Shown: piece after piece, positions 1-6,299 of the stretch
How the letters are laid out: each line of letters opens with the position of its first letter
Position numbering within the stretch: the stretch's first letter is position 1
Source: an uncultured Alphaproteobacteria bacterium
GTDB taxonomy: Bacteria; Pseudomonadota; Alphaproteobacteria; Sneathiellales; Sneathiellaceae
Direction: 5' to 3'
Length of the DNA stretch: 11,388 bases
Assembly: GCA_937910835.1 (NCBI GenBank)
Contig: CALEMG010000536.1
Span: 1-11,388 of the forward strand
Position numbers and translations under genes: made by a program
The notes under the pieces: model-generated
Database searches by the model: none
What the model saw: the letters and a program-made list of their open reading frames with translations, nothing else
Told to the model about the DNA's origin: nothing

Positions 1-198
1 CCCCTCATACGGGATATCGCTGGTCTCGCCCCGCTCAGCCTTCGCGGGATGAAGGAGACTCTCAACGACATCGCACGCGGGGAGCTTGATGTGGCGAAAG
101 CGCGTCAGTTCCAGCTTCAATGCCTGCAGTCGGAAGATTTTATCGAAGGCAAGCAGGCGCTGGCGGAAAAACGCTCCGCCAACTTCAAAGGGGCCTGA
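1..198 (+). CDS. Enoyl-CoA hydratase/isomerase family protein, C-terminal fragment (5' end outside window)
   Basis: Reading frame 1 is open from the first base to a TGA at 196-198 and gives the last 65 residues of a protein whose start lies to the left. The tail has the usual end of the crotonase (enoyl-CoA hydratase/isomerase) family: an 'APLSLRGMKETLN' helix, then 'SEDFIEGKQALAEKRSANFKG', which matches the family pattern S-x-D-x-x-E-G-x-x-A-x-x-E-K-R-x-x-x-F-x-G. Such enzymes act on acyl-CoA thioesters in the cytoplasm, in beta-oxidation or related pathways. The oxyanion-hole and catalytic residues are in the missing part, so the specific reaction cannot be named. The gene converges on hslU with 9 bp between stop codons and no room for a separate terminator. 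Family assignment is fairly sure; function is open. Confidence 0.8.
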   Translation, partial: PLIRDIAGLAPLSLRGMKETLNDIARGELDVAKARQFQLQCLQSEDFIEGKQALAEKRSANFKGA

Positions 199-207
199 AA
201 CTGTCGG

Positions 208-1518
208 CTATAGGATGAATTTGGAAAGATCCATATTCGTCGCCAACTCGCCGAGATGCTCTTCGACATATTCCTTGTCGATATTGACGACGGTGCCGCC
301 CTTGTCGGACGCCTGAAAGCTGATCTCTTCCAGCACGCGTTCCAGCACCGTATGCAGCCGCCGTGCACCGATGTTCTCGATCGCGGCGTTCACATCTGCG
401 GAGATGGTAGCGATAGACTCGATTGCGTCATCGGTGAAGTTAAGATGTACGTCCTCTGTCTCCATCAATGCAACATACTGCTTGATCAGGCTGGCTTCCG
501 GCTCGGTCAGGATACGCTTGAAATCATCCTAGGTCAGCGCCCGCAGTTCAACCCGGATTGGCAGCCGCCCCTGCAACTCCGGCAGCAGGTCAGATGGCTT
601 GGCGATATGGAAGGCGCCAGAGGCGACAAACAGGATATGATCTGTGCGCACCGTGCCGTACTTCGTGCTGACAATTGTACCTTCGATCAGCGGCAGCAGG
701 TCCCGCTGCACGCCTTCACGGCTGATATCCGCGCCTTGCCGAGCACTGCGTGCGCAGATTTTATCAATCTCGTCAAGGAAGACGATGCCGTTGTTTTCAA
801 CCAGCTTGATAGCGTCGCGGACGACTGCATCTTCATCGAGCAATTTGTCGCTTTCCTCATCAATGAGAACTTTGTAGCTGTCTTTCACCGGCATCTTGCG
901 AGGTTTTGTGCGCGACCCGCCGAGCTTGCCCAGCATATCGTTGAGATTGAGCATGCCCATCTGCGCACCCGGCATTCCCGGAATATCGAACGTTGGAAGC
1001 CCGCTATTGCCAGTATCGACCAATTCCAGCTCGACTTCCTTGTCATCCAACTCGCCCTCGCGCAGCATCTTGCGGAATTTCTGCCGTGTATCGGGGGAGG
1101 CTTTTTCACCGACCAGCGCATCGAGCACCCGCTCTTCGGCGGCGAGCTCGGCCTTGGCAATCACCTGCTTTCGTTGATCCTCTCGCACCATGCTAAGCGC
1201 AATTTCCATTAGGTCGCGGATGATCTGTTCCACGTCGCGACCGACATAGCCGACCTCGGTAAATTTTGTGGCTTCGACTTTCAGGAAAGGCGCATGGGCC
1301 AGCTTGGCGAGGCGGCGGGATATTTCCGTTTTACCGACACCGGTCGGGCCGATCATTAGGATATTCTTGGGCAGCACCTCTTCGCGCATATCATCGGGCA
1401 ATTGCTGCCGGCGCCAGCGGTTACGAAGGGCAATGGCGACAGATTTCTTGGCGTCCGACTGGCCAATGATAAAGCGGTCCAGTTCATAGACGATTTCCCG
1501 AGGAGATAAATTAGTCAT
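208..1518 (-). pseudogene. hslU: HslU (ClpY), ATPase subunit of the HslVU protease, with an in-frame amber stop at codon 330
   Basis: HslU is the AAA+ unfoldase that feeds proteins to the HslV peptidase in the cytoplasm. The frame from ATG 1518 to TAG 208-210 has 437 codons, the usual family length, and starts MTNLSPREIV as expected. Visible: Walker A GPTGVGKT (57-64), pore loop GYVGRD (90-95), an intermediate I-domain (about 105-230), Walker B GIVFLDEID (244-252) and the arginine-finger region ELQGRLP (314-320). Codon 330 (531-529) is TAG. The frame then resumes as DDFKRILTEP and keeps the sensor-2 segment GARRLHTVLER (384-394) and the conserved C-terminal SKFIL that docks into HslV. As written, the product would be 329 residues, lacking sensor 2 and the docking tail, and is expected to be inactive. 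It overlaps hslV by 8 bp (ATGACTAA). A sequencing error, a recent mutation or readthrough are all possible. Confidence 0.9.
529..531 (-). other. In-frame amber codon interrupting hslU
   Basis: The minus-strand reading is GCG CTG ACC TAG GAT GAT TTC, i.e. A-L-T-stop-D-D-F. In other HslU proteins this spot, just after 'VELxALT', carries a variable, often charged or polar residue before an acidic-acidic/Asp-Phe motif. One base change (to CAG, GAG or AAG) would restore a sense codon. The change creates CCTAGG, containing CTAG, a tetranucleotide that is rare in many bacterial genomes. TAG also terminates hisB, hisH, the PfkB kinase gene and hslU itself here, so reassignment of TAG is unlikely. Confidence 0.95.
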
Positions 1519-2071
1519 TCTTACCGATACTTTCGATGGTAACACTTTCATTGGTGTAGACGCAGATCTGAGCGGCGATCTCCATGGCTTTACGAGCGAT
1601 GTCTTTCGCTTCCATATCCTCGCGATCAATCAGGGCCCGAGCTGCGGACAGTGCATAATTGCCGCCCGATCCAATGGCGATGATCCCGTCTTCCGGCTCC
1701 AGAACATCTCCAGTGCCGGTCAGGATCAAAGAAACATCCTTGTTGGCAACAGCCATCATGGCTTCCAGCCGGCGGAGATACTTATCAGTCCGCCAGTCTT
1801 TCGCAAGCTCAACGCAGGCACGGGTCAGATTGCCCGGATGCTGCTCCAGCTTGCCTTCCAGACGCTCAAACAGGGTGAAGGCGTCAGCCGTCGCACCGGC
1901 AAAGCCGACGATCACGTCACTTTTCGCGCCTATCCGGCGGACCTTGCGGGCGTTAGATTTAATCACCGTTTGACCAAGCGATACCTGACCATCACCGGCA
2001 ACCACCACGGTTCCGTTCTTGCGCACGGACAGGATTGTCGTCCCGTGCCAGCTTTCAATTTTTTCGGACAT
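1511..2071 (-). CDS. hslV: HslV (ClpQ), threonine peptidase subunit of the HslVU protease
   Basis: HslV is a proteasome-beta-like peptidase that forms a double hexamer capped by HslU and degrades unfolded or regulatory proteins in the cytoplasm. The 186-residue product has the family's key sequence W-H-G-T-T-I-L near the start. Cleavage after G10 would expose T11 as the N-terminal nucleophile, leaving a mature chain of 176 residues; enterobacterial HslV has only the initiator Met to remove, whereas a short propeptide is typical of alphaproteobacteria. Also visible are GDGQVSLGQTVIKSNARKVRRI-type sequence (27-48), GFAGATADAF and GSGGNYALSAARAL, all typical of HslV. The ATG at 2071-2069 has an AGAG ribosome-binding element about 7 nt upstream. 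Its TAA overlaps the hslU start, indicating co-transcription and probable translational coupling. Confidence 0.97.
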   Translation of the reverse strand: MSEKIESWHGTTILSVRKNGTVVVAGDGQVSLGQTVIKSNARKVRRIGAKSDVIVGFAGATADAFTLFERLEGKLEQHPGNLTRACVELAKDWRTDKYLRRLEAMMAVANKDVSLILTGTGDVLEPEDGIIAIGSGGNYALSAARALIDREDMEAKDIARKAMEIAAQICVYTNESVTIESIGKND

Positions 2072-2103
2072 AGATACTCTTCATTTTTTGAACTTGCCCT
2101 GAC

Positions 2104-2131
2104 GATGTAACCATTTTACCGCACGGGTCAA
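2104..2131 (-). promoter_or_regulatory. Candidate promoter of hslVU
   Basis: On the minus strand, TTGACC (2131-2126) and TACATC (2109-2104) are separated by 16 bp, and the -10 end lies about 33 nt upstream of the hslV ATG. The -35 element is good and the -10 weak. The preceding C makes CTTGAC, compatible with either housekeeping or heat-shock sigma factors in alphaproteobacteria, but no clear heat-shock -10 (CCAT-type) is visible. Tentative. Confidence 0.3.
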
Positions 2132-2191
2132 GGTACAAAGGGCTTTGTCCTTGATGAGGCATGTATTTTTGCCAGTACCGCTCTTCACAAT

Positions 2192-2202
2192 TAAGGAGGT
2201 GA
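2192..2202 (+). promoter_or_regulatory. Extended Shine-Dalgarno-like sequence without a well-placed start codon
   Basis: TAAGGAGGTGA is an 11-nt perfect complement to the 3' end of 16S rRNA. No ATG, GTG or TTG follows at 5-10 nt; the nearest starts are ATG 2220 (an 8-codon reading frame whose TGA overlaps the next gene's start in TGATG) and ATG 2224 (12 codons). The 2246 gene has its own site, GAGGAG at 2234-2239. A standby ribosome site, a short leader ORF or chance are all possible. Confidence 0.3.
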
Positions 2203-2245
2203 AGCGTCATTTCCCCGACATGGATGCCCAACAGAGGAGACACTG

Positions 2246-2512
2246 ATGGAAACTGTAATTGACGCAACTGACGATGCCGCCGAGCGCGCCTCGAACCTTC
2301 GGGCGATATTCGAGATATTGAGCTATATTCACGCCGATGCTCTGAAAGATAACTATAAGGAACTCGCCGACCGTATCGAGTTTGCGCTCAATCTTGCTGA
2401 AGAGGTGATCAAAAGCGGCGCGAACGCAGCATCGGCCCCCGAACCACGGGCGAGTGCTCAGATCGGAACGGCCGCCGTGGCGCCAGCCTCCAACGACGAT
2501 GCAACCCAGTAA
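2246..2512 (+). CDS. Conserved-looking small protein of unknown function (88 aa)
   Basis: I do not recognise this protein. The ATG at 2246 has a good ribosome binding site, GAGGAG at 2234-2239, 6 nt upstream, and the frame ends with TAA at 2510-2512. Residues 1 to about 57 are rich in Ala, Glu, Leu, Ile and Asp, and read as two amphipathic helices (around ERASNLRAIFEILSYIHADA and YKELADRIEFALNLAEEVI). Residues 58-88 form a low-complexity Ala/Ser/Pro tail likely to be disordered. There is no signal peptide, membrane segment or cysteine. It lies between hslV (divergent) and hisB (same strand, 110 bp downstream with a candidate promoter of its own). The clean ribosome site, acidic helical composition and lack of a better frame support a real gene. 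A small helical adaptor or regulator would fit, but that is a guess. Confidence 0.7.
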   Translation: METVIDATDDAAERASNLRAIFEILSYIHADALKDNYKELADRIEFALNLAEEVIKSGANAASAPEPRASAQIGTAAVAPASNDDATQ

Positions 2513-2524
2513 CGCGATCTTTCG

Positions 2525-2536
2525 CAATTGCAATTG
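2525..2536. repeat. 12-bp perfect palindrome upstream of the his promoter candidate
   Basis: CAATTGCAATTG reads identically on both strands and is also a direct repeat of CAATTG. It ends 10 bp upstream of the candidate -35 element of the his operon. The position would suit a dimeric regulator, but AT-rich short palindromes also arise by chance and no second copy is seen nearby. Confidence 0.4.
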
Positions 2537-2546
2537 TCTCTAAGGC

Positions 2547-2575
2547 TTGGATTTCTGCACCGTTCCTGCTATATC
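2547..2575 (+). promoter_or_regulatory. Candidate promoter of the his operon (hisB-led)
   Basis: TTGGAT (2547-2552) and TATATC (2570-2575) are 17 bp apart, a housekeeping-type arrangement (CTTG...CTATAT resembles the alphaproteobacterial consensus). The -10 end is 47 nt before the hisB ATG. No His-rich leader peptide or attenuator hairpin is visible between it and hisB, so classical his attenuation is not supported here. Confidence 0.45.
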
Positions 2576-2622
2576 CTCGCCAGGTAATCACGCGGTAAAC
2601 GGCCTGGCTGGAAGGAAAATTC

Positions 2623-3222
2623 ATGCGCGTAGGAACGGTTAAGCGGAAAACAAAGGAAACCGACATCGAGGTTGAAATCAACCTTGATGGCACGGGCGTG
2701 TATGATGTCAAGACAGGTATCGGCTTTCTCGATCACATGCTGGAACAGCTGTCGCGTCATAGCCTGATAGATCTGAGAGTACGCGTGGATGGTGATTTGC
2801 ATATCGACTTTCACCATACGACGGAAGATAGCGGTATCGCGATTGGAACGGCCTTTGCCCAAGCACTCGGCGACCTGAAGGGCATTCGCCGCTATGCCGA
2901 GGCGCATATCCCGATGGATGAGACATTGACGCGGGTGGCGCTTGATATCTCTAACCGACCTTATCTGATCTGGAAGGTGGAGTTCAGCCGCGACAAGCTC
3001 GGTGAGATGGACACGGAGCTGTTCAAGGAATGGTTCCAGGCATTTGCCCAGGCCGCCGGGATCACGTTGCATGTAGAAAATCTCTATGGCACCAATAATC
3101 ATCATATCGTGGAGAGTTGTTTCAAGGCGCTGGCGCGATCATTGCGCAACGCTGTAGAAATCGATCCACGCCGCGCGGACGCCGTTCCCTCCACCAAGGG
3201 TGTGCTGGGCGGTAGCCTCTAG
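2623..3222 (+). CDS. hisB: Imidazoleglycerol-phosphate dehydratase HisB
   Basis: HisB dehydrates imidazoleglycerol phosphate to imidazoleacetol phosphate, the sixth step of histidine synthesis, using Mn2+. The 199-residue protein is the monofunctional form: there is no N-terminal HAD phosphatase domain as in enterobacteria, so histidinol-phosphate phosphatase must be encoded elsewhere. Signature motifs are all present: GFLDHMLEQLSRH (34-46), HHTTEDSGI (64-72) and NNHHIVES (158-165), which supply the His/Glu metal ligands of the two pseudo-repeated halves. The ATG has AAGGAA (2612-2617) 5 nt upstream. It is the first gene of the his cluster, 43 bp ahead of hisH, and ends with TAG. Confidence 0.97.
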   Translation: MRVGTVKRKTKETDIEVEINLDGTGVYDVKTGIGFLDHMLEQLSRHSLIDLRVRVDGDLHIDFHHTTEDSGIAIGTAFAQALGDLKGIRRYAEAHIPMDETLTRVALDISNRPYLIWKVEFSRDKLGEMDTELFKEWFQAFAQAAGITLHVENLYGTNNHHIVESCFKALARSLRNAVEIDPRRADAVPSTKGVLGGSL

Positions 3223-3232
3223 TTTCGAACCA

Positions 3233-3248
3233 CCGCGTCGTTGCGCGG
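3233..3248 (+). other. Small intercistronic hairpin between hisB and hisH
   Basis: CCGCG (3233-3237) and CGCGG (3244-3248) form a 5-bp all-GC stem with a 6-nt loop TCGTTG. No U-run follows, so it is not an intrinsic terminator. It sits in the 43-bp gap and ends 17 nt before the hisH ATG, where it could affect mRNA stability or hisH initiation. Confidence 0.35.
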
Positions 3249-3265
3249 AAGAAATTGTACCGGAT

Positions 3266-3907
3266 ATGGAAACAGTAATTATTGATTATGGCTCGGGGAA
3301 CCTCCGCTCCGCCGCGAAGGCGTTTGAGCGCGCCTGCCGTGAACATAATCTATCCATGAAAATCAATGTCACCAGCAACGCAGAGGAGGTCGCCGCCGCC
3401 GATCGGGTTGTCCTGCCCGGTGTCGGGGCGTTTCGGGCCTGCAAGAACGGCCTTCTTGCCGTTGATGGCATGGTGGAGGCGTTGCAGGAGGTGGTCATTG
3501 AGAAGGGCCGCCCTTTTTTCGGGATCTGCGTCGGGATGCAACTGATGGCGAACCGGGGCATCGAACATGGCACGACGGAGGGGTTTGGCTGGATTGCGGG
3601 GGATGTTGTAAAACTGACCCCGAATGATCCGGATCTGAAAATTCCGCATATGGGCTGGAATGAGTTACAGATTAAGACGGCCCATCCGCTTTTTGACGGG
3701 ATCGAAAACGGTCAGCATGCTTATTTCGTGCATAGCTATCATTTGGCGGCGCAGGATTCGTCCCATATTCTGGCAACCGTCGATTATAGCGGGCCGGTCA
3801 CGGCGATTGTCGGGCGGGATAATATGATCGGCACGCAGTTTCATCCGGAGAAAAGCCAGGAGACGGGCCTTCGGTTGATTGCTAACTTTTTACGATGGAC
3901 CCCTTAG
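3266..3907 (+). CDS. hisH: Imidazole glycerol phosphate synthase, glutamine amidotransferase subunit HisH
   Basis: HisH hydrolyses glutamine and passes ammonia to HisF, with which it forms the synthase that makes imidazoleglycerol phosphate and AICAR. The 213-residue product is a class I (triad) amidotransferase: N-terminal IIDYGSGNLRS, oxyanion-strand region PGVGAF (51-56), nucleophile C88 in FFGICVGMQLM, and H193 and E195 in TQFHPEKSQ. The start at ATG 3266 (METVIIDYGSGN) matches where family members begin; an upstream extension is open back to 3200 but would overlap hisB and does not look like HisH. The ribosome site is weak: GGAAG at 3247-3251 is 14 nt away and partly inside a small hairpin. 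It is followed by the GNAT gene after one base. Confidence 0.96.
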   Translation: METVIIDYGSGNLRSAAKAFERACREHNLSMKINVTSNAEEVAAADRVVLPGVGAFRACKNGLLAVDGMVEALQEVVIEKGRPFFGICVGMQLMANRGIEHGTTEGFGWIAGDVVKLTPNDPDLKIPHMGWNELQIKTAHPLFDGIENGQHAYFVHSYHLAAQDSSHILATVDYSGPVTAIVGRDNMIGTQFHPEKSQETGLRLIANFLRWTP

Positions 3908-3908
3908 C

Positions 3909-4481
3909 ATGGTGGATAAGCCCAGACATATTCAACAGCCGGTGATCGAGGCGATCAAGGAGATTGATCAGGCTGATATGGACGATCTTTGCGAAGCGGC
4001 GGAAGAGGCCATTCTCGATGGAAACGGATTTGGCTGGTTGACGCCGCCGCGCCGTACCGTTCAAGAGAATTTCTGGAAGGGCGTGTTGATGGTACCGATA
4101 CGGGAGCTTTACTGCGCCCGTTTTGAAGGACGCATTGTCGGTTCGGGCCAGCTTTTGAAACCCTTTTCCAATAACGAGGCCGGGGCTCATATCGGCCAGG
4201 TGGCAACCTTCTTTATCGCGCCTTATGCACGTGGCTATGGGCTTGCAATTGGCCTTCTGGCCGTGATTGAGAATAGTGCGAAGGAGCAGGGCATCAAGAT
4301 CCTTGAAGTGGATGTGCGCGAAACCCAATCGGCAGCCATCGCCCTCCTTGAGGCGAATGGCTATGAGAAATGGGCGACCAAGACAAACTACGCCTGGAAT
4401 GGAGAGCGGTATGTCGATGGATTTTACTATAAAAAAGAACTGGCGGAGCTAACACGCGATGAACCTCTATCCGGCAATTGA
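3909..4481 (+). CDS. GNAT-family N-acetyltransferase embedded in the his operon
   Basis: This 190-residue protein is a Gcn5-related N-acetyltransferase, which moves an acetyl group from acetyl-CoA to an amine; the substrate is unknown. Motif A is clear at about 97-123: QVATFFIAPYARGYG with the R-G-x-G-x-A pyrophosphate loop (R108 to A113). It is followed by the usual helix, VDVRETQSAAIALLEANGYEKW (B region, about 134-155), and a C-terminal V-D-G-x-Y-Y strand. ATG 3909 lies 1 nt after the hisH stop; upstream TTG 3879 would overlap hisH and is less likely, and GTG 3912 is also possible. No good ribosome site is seen, so translation is probably coupled to hisH. The 3' end overlaps hisA by 23 bp. 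The position implies co-expression with histidine synthesis, but a role there is unproven. Confidence 0.9.
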   Translation: MVDKPRHIQQPVIEAIKEIDQADMDDLCEAAEEAILDGNGFGWLTPPRRTVQENFWKGVLMVPIRELYCARFEGRIVGSGQLLKPFSNNEAGAHIGQVATFFIAPYARGYGLAIGLLAVIENSAKEQGIKILEVDVRETQSAAIALLEANGYEKWATKTNYAWNGERYVDGFYYKKELAELTRDEPLSGN

Positions 4482-5193
4482 TCTGAAGGATGGCAACTGC
4501 GTCCGTCTGCTTCGCGGTGAAATGGACGCGGCGACGGTCTTCAATACGGATCCGGCGGATCAGGCACTTGCATTCAAGAACGCCGGGTTTGAGCGGCTGC
4601 ATCTGGTCGATCTGAATGGTGCGTTCGCAGGCAAGCCGGTGAATGCGAAGGCGGTGGAGAAAATCCTTGGCGTAACCGGCGTGCCGACGCAGCTTGGCGG
4701 GGGCATTCGTGATCTTGCGACCATTGAAATGTGGCTCAGCAAGGGATTGAGCCGGGTCATTCTCGGTACTATCGCGCTGCGTGATCCGGAGTTGGTGAAG
4801 GCGGCTTGCAAGGAATTCCCGGGGGCTATCGCCGTCGGGATTGATGCGCGGGGCGGCATGGTCGCCGTTGAAGGCTGGGCAGAGACGAGCGAAACCTCTG
4901 CGCTTGATCTCGCCCGCAAGTTTGAGGACGCGAGAGTTGAGGTCATCATCTATACAGACATCGATCGCGATGGCGCACTTCAGGGGGTGAATGTCGAGGC
5001 GACGCGGGATCTTGCCGCCGCGATATCCATTCCAGTGATTGCCTCGGGCGGGGTGGCCTCCATTGTCGATATCGAAAAACTTCTCGCGGTTAAGGAGAGC
5101 GGTATTGAAGGGGTTATCATCGGCCGCGCGCTTTACGACGGACGGATTGATCCGGCCGCGGCGCTCGATCTGGTGAGGCGCGAAAATGCTTAA
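4459..5193 (+). CDS. hisA: Phosphoribosylformimino-AICAR-phosphate isomerase HisA
   Basis: HisA converts ProFAR to PRFAR by an Amadori rearrangement, the fourth step of histidine synthesis. The 244-residue (beta/alpha)8 barrel starts MNLYPAIDLKDG with catalytic D8. The second catalytic Asp is D129 in VGIDAR, and the phosphate-binding loops are LGGGIRD (79-85) and ASGGVAS (195-201). TDIDRDG (166-172) matches the family's half-barrel repeat. ATG 4459 is chosen because it matches the family start, with GGAG at 4445-4448, 10 nt upstream; this puts the start inside the end of the acetyltransferase gene. The stop overlaps hisF by 8 bp (ATGCTTAA). Confidence 0.97.
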   Translation: MNLYPAIDLKDGNCVRLLRGEMDAATVFNTDPADQALAFKNAGFERLHLVDLNGAFAGKPVNAKAVEKILGVTGVPTQLGGGIRDLATIEMWLSKGLSRVILGTIALRDPELVKAACKEFPGAIAVGIDARGGMVAVEGWAETSETSALDLARKFEDARVEVIIYTDIDRDGALQGVNVEATRDLAAAISIPVIASGGVASIVDIEKLLAVKESGIEGVIIGRALYDGRIDPAAALDLVRRENA

Positions 5194-5959
5194 AGCTCGC
5201 GTCATTCCTTGCCTTGATGTGAAGGACGGCCGTGTCGTCAAGGGCGTTAATTTTGTCGATCTGATTGATGCGGGCGATCCTGTTGAGCAAGCGCAGATTT
5301 ATGACGCGCAAGGAGCGGATGAGCTTTGTTTTCTCGACATCACCGCAACGTCGGATAACCGTGACACGATCTATGATGTAGTGCGTCGGACGGCAGAGCA
5401 TTGTTTTATGCCACTCACTGTCGGCGGCGGCGTCCGGCAGGTTGAGGATGTGCGGAAACTCCTGTTGGCCGGCGCGGATAAGGTGTCGATTAACAGTGCG
5501 GCGGTCAAGCGCCCTGAATTTGTGCGCGAAGCAGCGGAGCAATTCGGTAGCCAGTGTATCGTTGTCGCCATTGACGCCAAGCAGACCGGGCCGGACAAGT
5601 TCGAGATTTTTACCCATGGCGGCCGTGAGCCGACGGGCATTGATGCTGTGGAATGGGCAAAGCGGATGACGGACTATGGCGCAGGCGAAATCCTGCTGAC
5701 TTCCATGGATCGGGACGGCACGCGGTCGGGCTTTAATATTCCGCTGACGCGAGCGGTGGCGGATGCTATTCCGGTTCCGGTCATTGCATCGGGAGGTGTG
5801 GGCACCCTCGACCATCTGGCGGAGGGTATCCGTGACGGCCATGCGACGGCGGTTCTCGCAGCGTCGATCTTTCATTTTGGCGAATTCACGATCAGAGAGG
5901 CGAAAGAAGCGATGCGGGATGCCGGTATTGCGGTTCGCCTGGAAGAGGATGAGGCATGA
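5186..5959 (+). CDS. hisF: Imidazole glycerol phosphate synthase, cyclase subunit HisF
   Basis: HisF receives ammonia from HisH and closes the imidazole ring of PRFAR, yielding imidazoleglycerol phosphate and AICAR, the latter returning to purine synthesis. The 257-residue barrel begins MLKARVIPCLDVKDG with catalytic D11, and has the second catalytic Asp at D130 (VVAIDAK). Phosphate loops TVGGGVR (78-84) and ASGGVG are present, along with FLDITATSDNRDT, typical of the family. Length and start are standard. The gene overlaps hisA by 8 bp and hisE by 4 bp (ATGA), consistent with coupled translation of HisA, HisF and HisE. Confidence 0.98.
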   Translation: MLKARVIPCLDVKDGRVVKGVNFVDLIDAGDPVEQAQIYDAQGADELCFLDITATSDNRDTIYDVVRRTAEHCFMPLTVGGGVRQVEDVRKLLLAGADKVSINSAAVKRPEFVREAAEQFGSQCIVVAIDAKQTGPDKFEIFTHGGREPTGIDAVEWAKRMTDYGAGEILLTSMDRDGTRSGFNIPLTRAVADAIPVPVIASGGVGTLDHLAEGIRDGHATAVLAASIFHFGEFTIREAKEAMRDAGIAVRLEEDEA

Positions 5960-6294
5960 GCAAAAAAGAACTATCTGGCCTGGACAGGCTGTACGCGACT
6001 GTGGCGGCGCGCAAAGGAAGCGATCCTGAAAGTTCCTATACCGCCAAACTCTACACGAAGGGCAGCGCCAAGATTGCCCAGAAGGTGGGGGAAGAGGCAG
6101 TTGAGCTTGCCATTGCCGCTGCACTGGAGGATCGCAATGAAATTATTTCGGAGAGCGCGGATCTTCTCTATCATTTATCCGTACTCTGGGCGAATGCGGA
6201 TGTTGACCTCGCGGATATCTATGCCAAATTAGTGGCGCGTGAAGGGCAATCCGGCTTGGCGGAGAAGGCGGCGCGAAAAACCGACGGAGAATAA
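5956..6294 (+). CDS. hisE: Phosphoribosyl-ATP pyrophosphatase HisE
   Basis: HisE hydrolyses phosphoribosyl-ATP to phosphoribosyl-AMP, the second step of histidine synthesis. The 112-residue, all-helical protein has the MazG-like metal-binding motif KIAQKVGEEAVE (39-50) and the second acidic motif ESADLLYHL (66-74). It is the separate HisE form, not fused to a HisI cyclohydrolase; hisI is not in the window. The start overlaps the hisF stop (ATGA), and the gene ends with TAA, 5 nt before the HIT gene. Confidence 0.95.
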   Translation: MSKKELSGLDRLYATVAARKGSDPESSYTAKLYTKGSAKIAQKVGEEAVELAIAAALEDRNEIISESADLLYHLSVLWANADVDLADIYAKLVAREGQSGLAEKAARKTDGE

Positions 6295-6299
6295 AAACA

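Noticed and set aside
208..468. Separate 86-codon gene on the - strand downstream of the hslU amber codon
   Set aside because: It is in the same frame as hslU and encodes the normal HslU C-terminus. Codons 331-350 upstream of its Met are also HslU-like, so it is the remainder of the interrupted gene and not an independent gene.
529..531. Genome-wide reassignment of TAG (or pyrrolysine use) explaining the hslU amber
   Set aside because: TAG ends hisB, hisH, the PfkB kinase gene and hslU at their expected C-termini, so it works as a normal stop here; no pyl genes are in the window.
256..1212. 318-codon open frame on the + strand across hslU
   Set aside because: It lies entirely antisense to hslU, whose product has unmistakable motifs; the antisense translation has no recognisable domain and follows from GC-biased codon structure.
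2576..2622. Histidine-operon attenuator or leader peptide before hisB
   Set aside because: No short frame with a run of His codons and no terminator-type hairpin is present between the promoter candidate and the hisB start.
4294..5241. 315-codon open frame on the - strand over the acetyltransferase and hisA
   Set aside because: It is antisense to two well-supported genes. Its composition is rich in Arg, His and Pro, as expected of a shadow frame.
5117..6124. 335-codon open frame on the - strand over hisF and hisE
   Set aside because: It is a mirror of hisF/hisE coding sequence without motifs or a convincing ribosome site.
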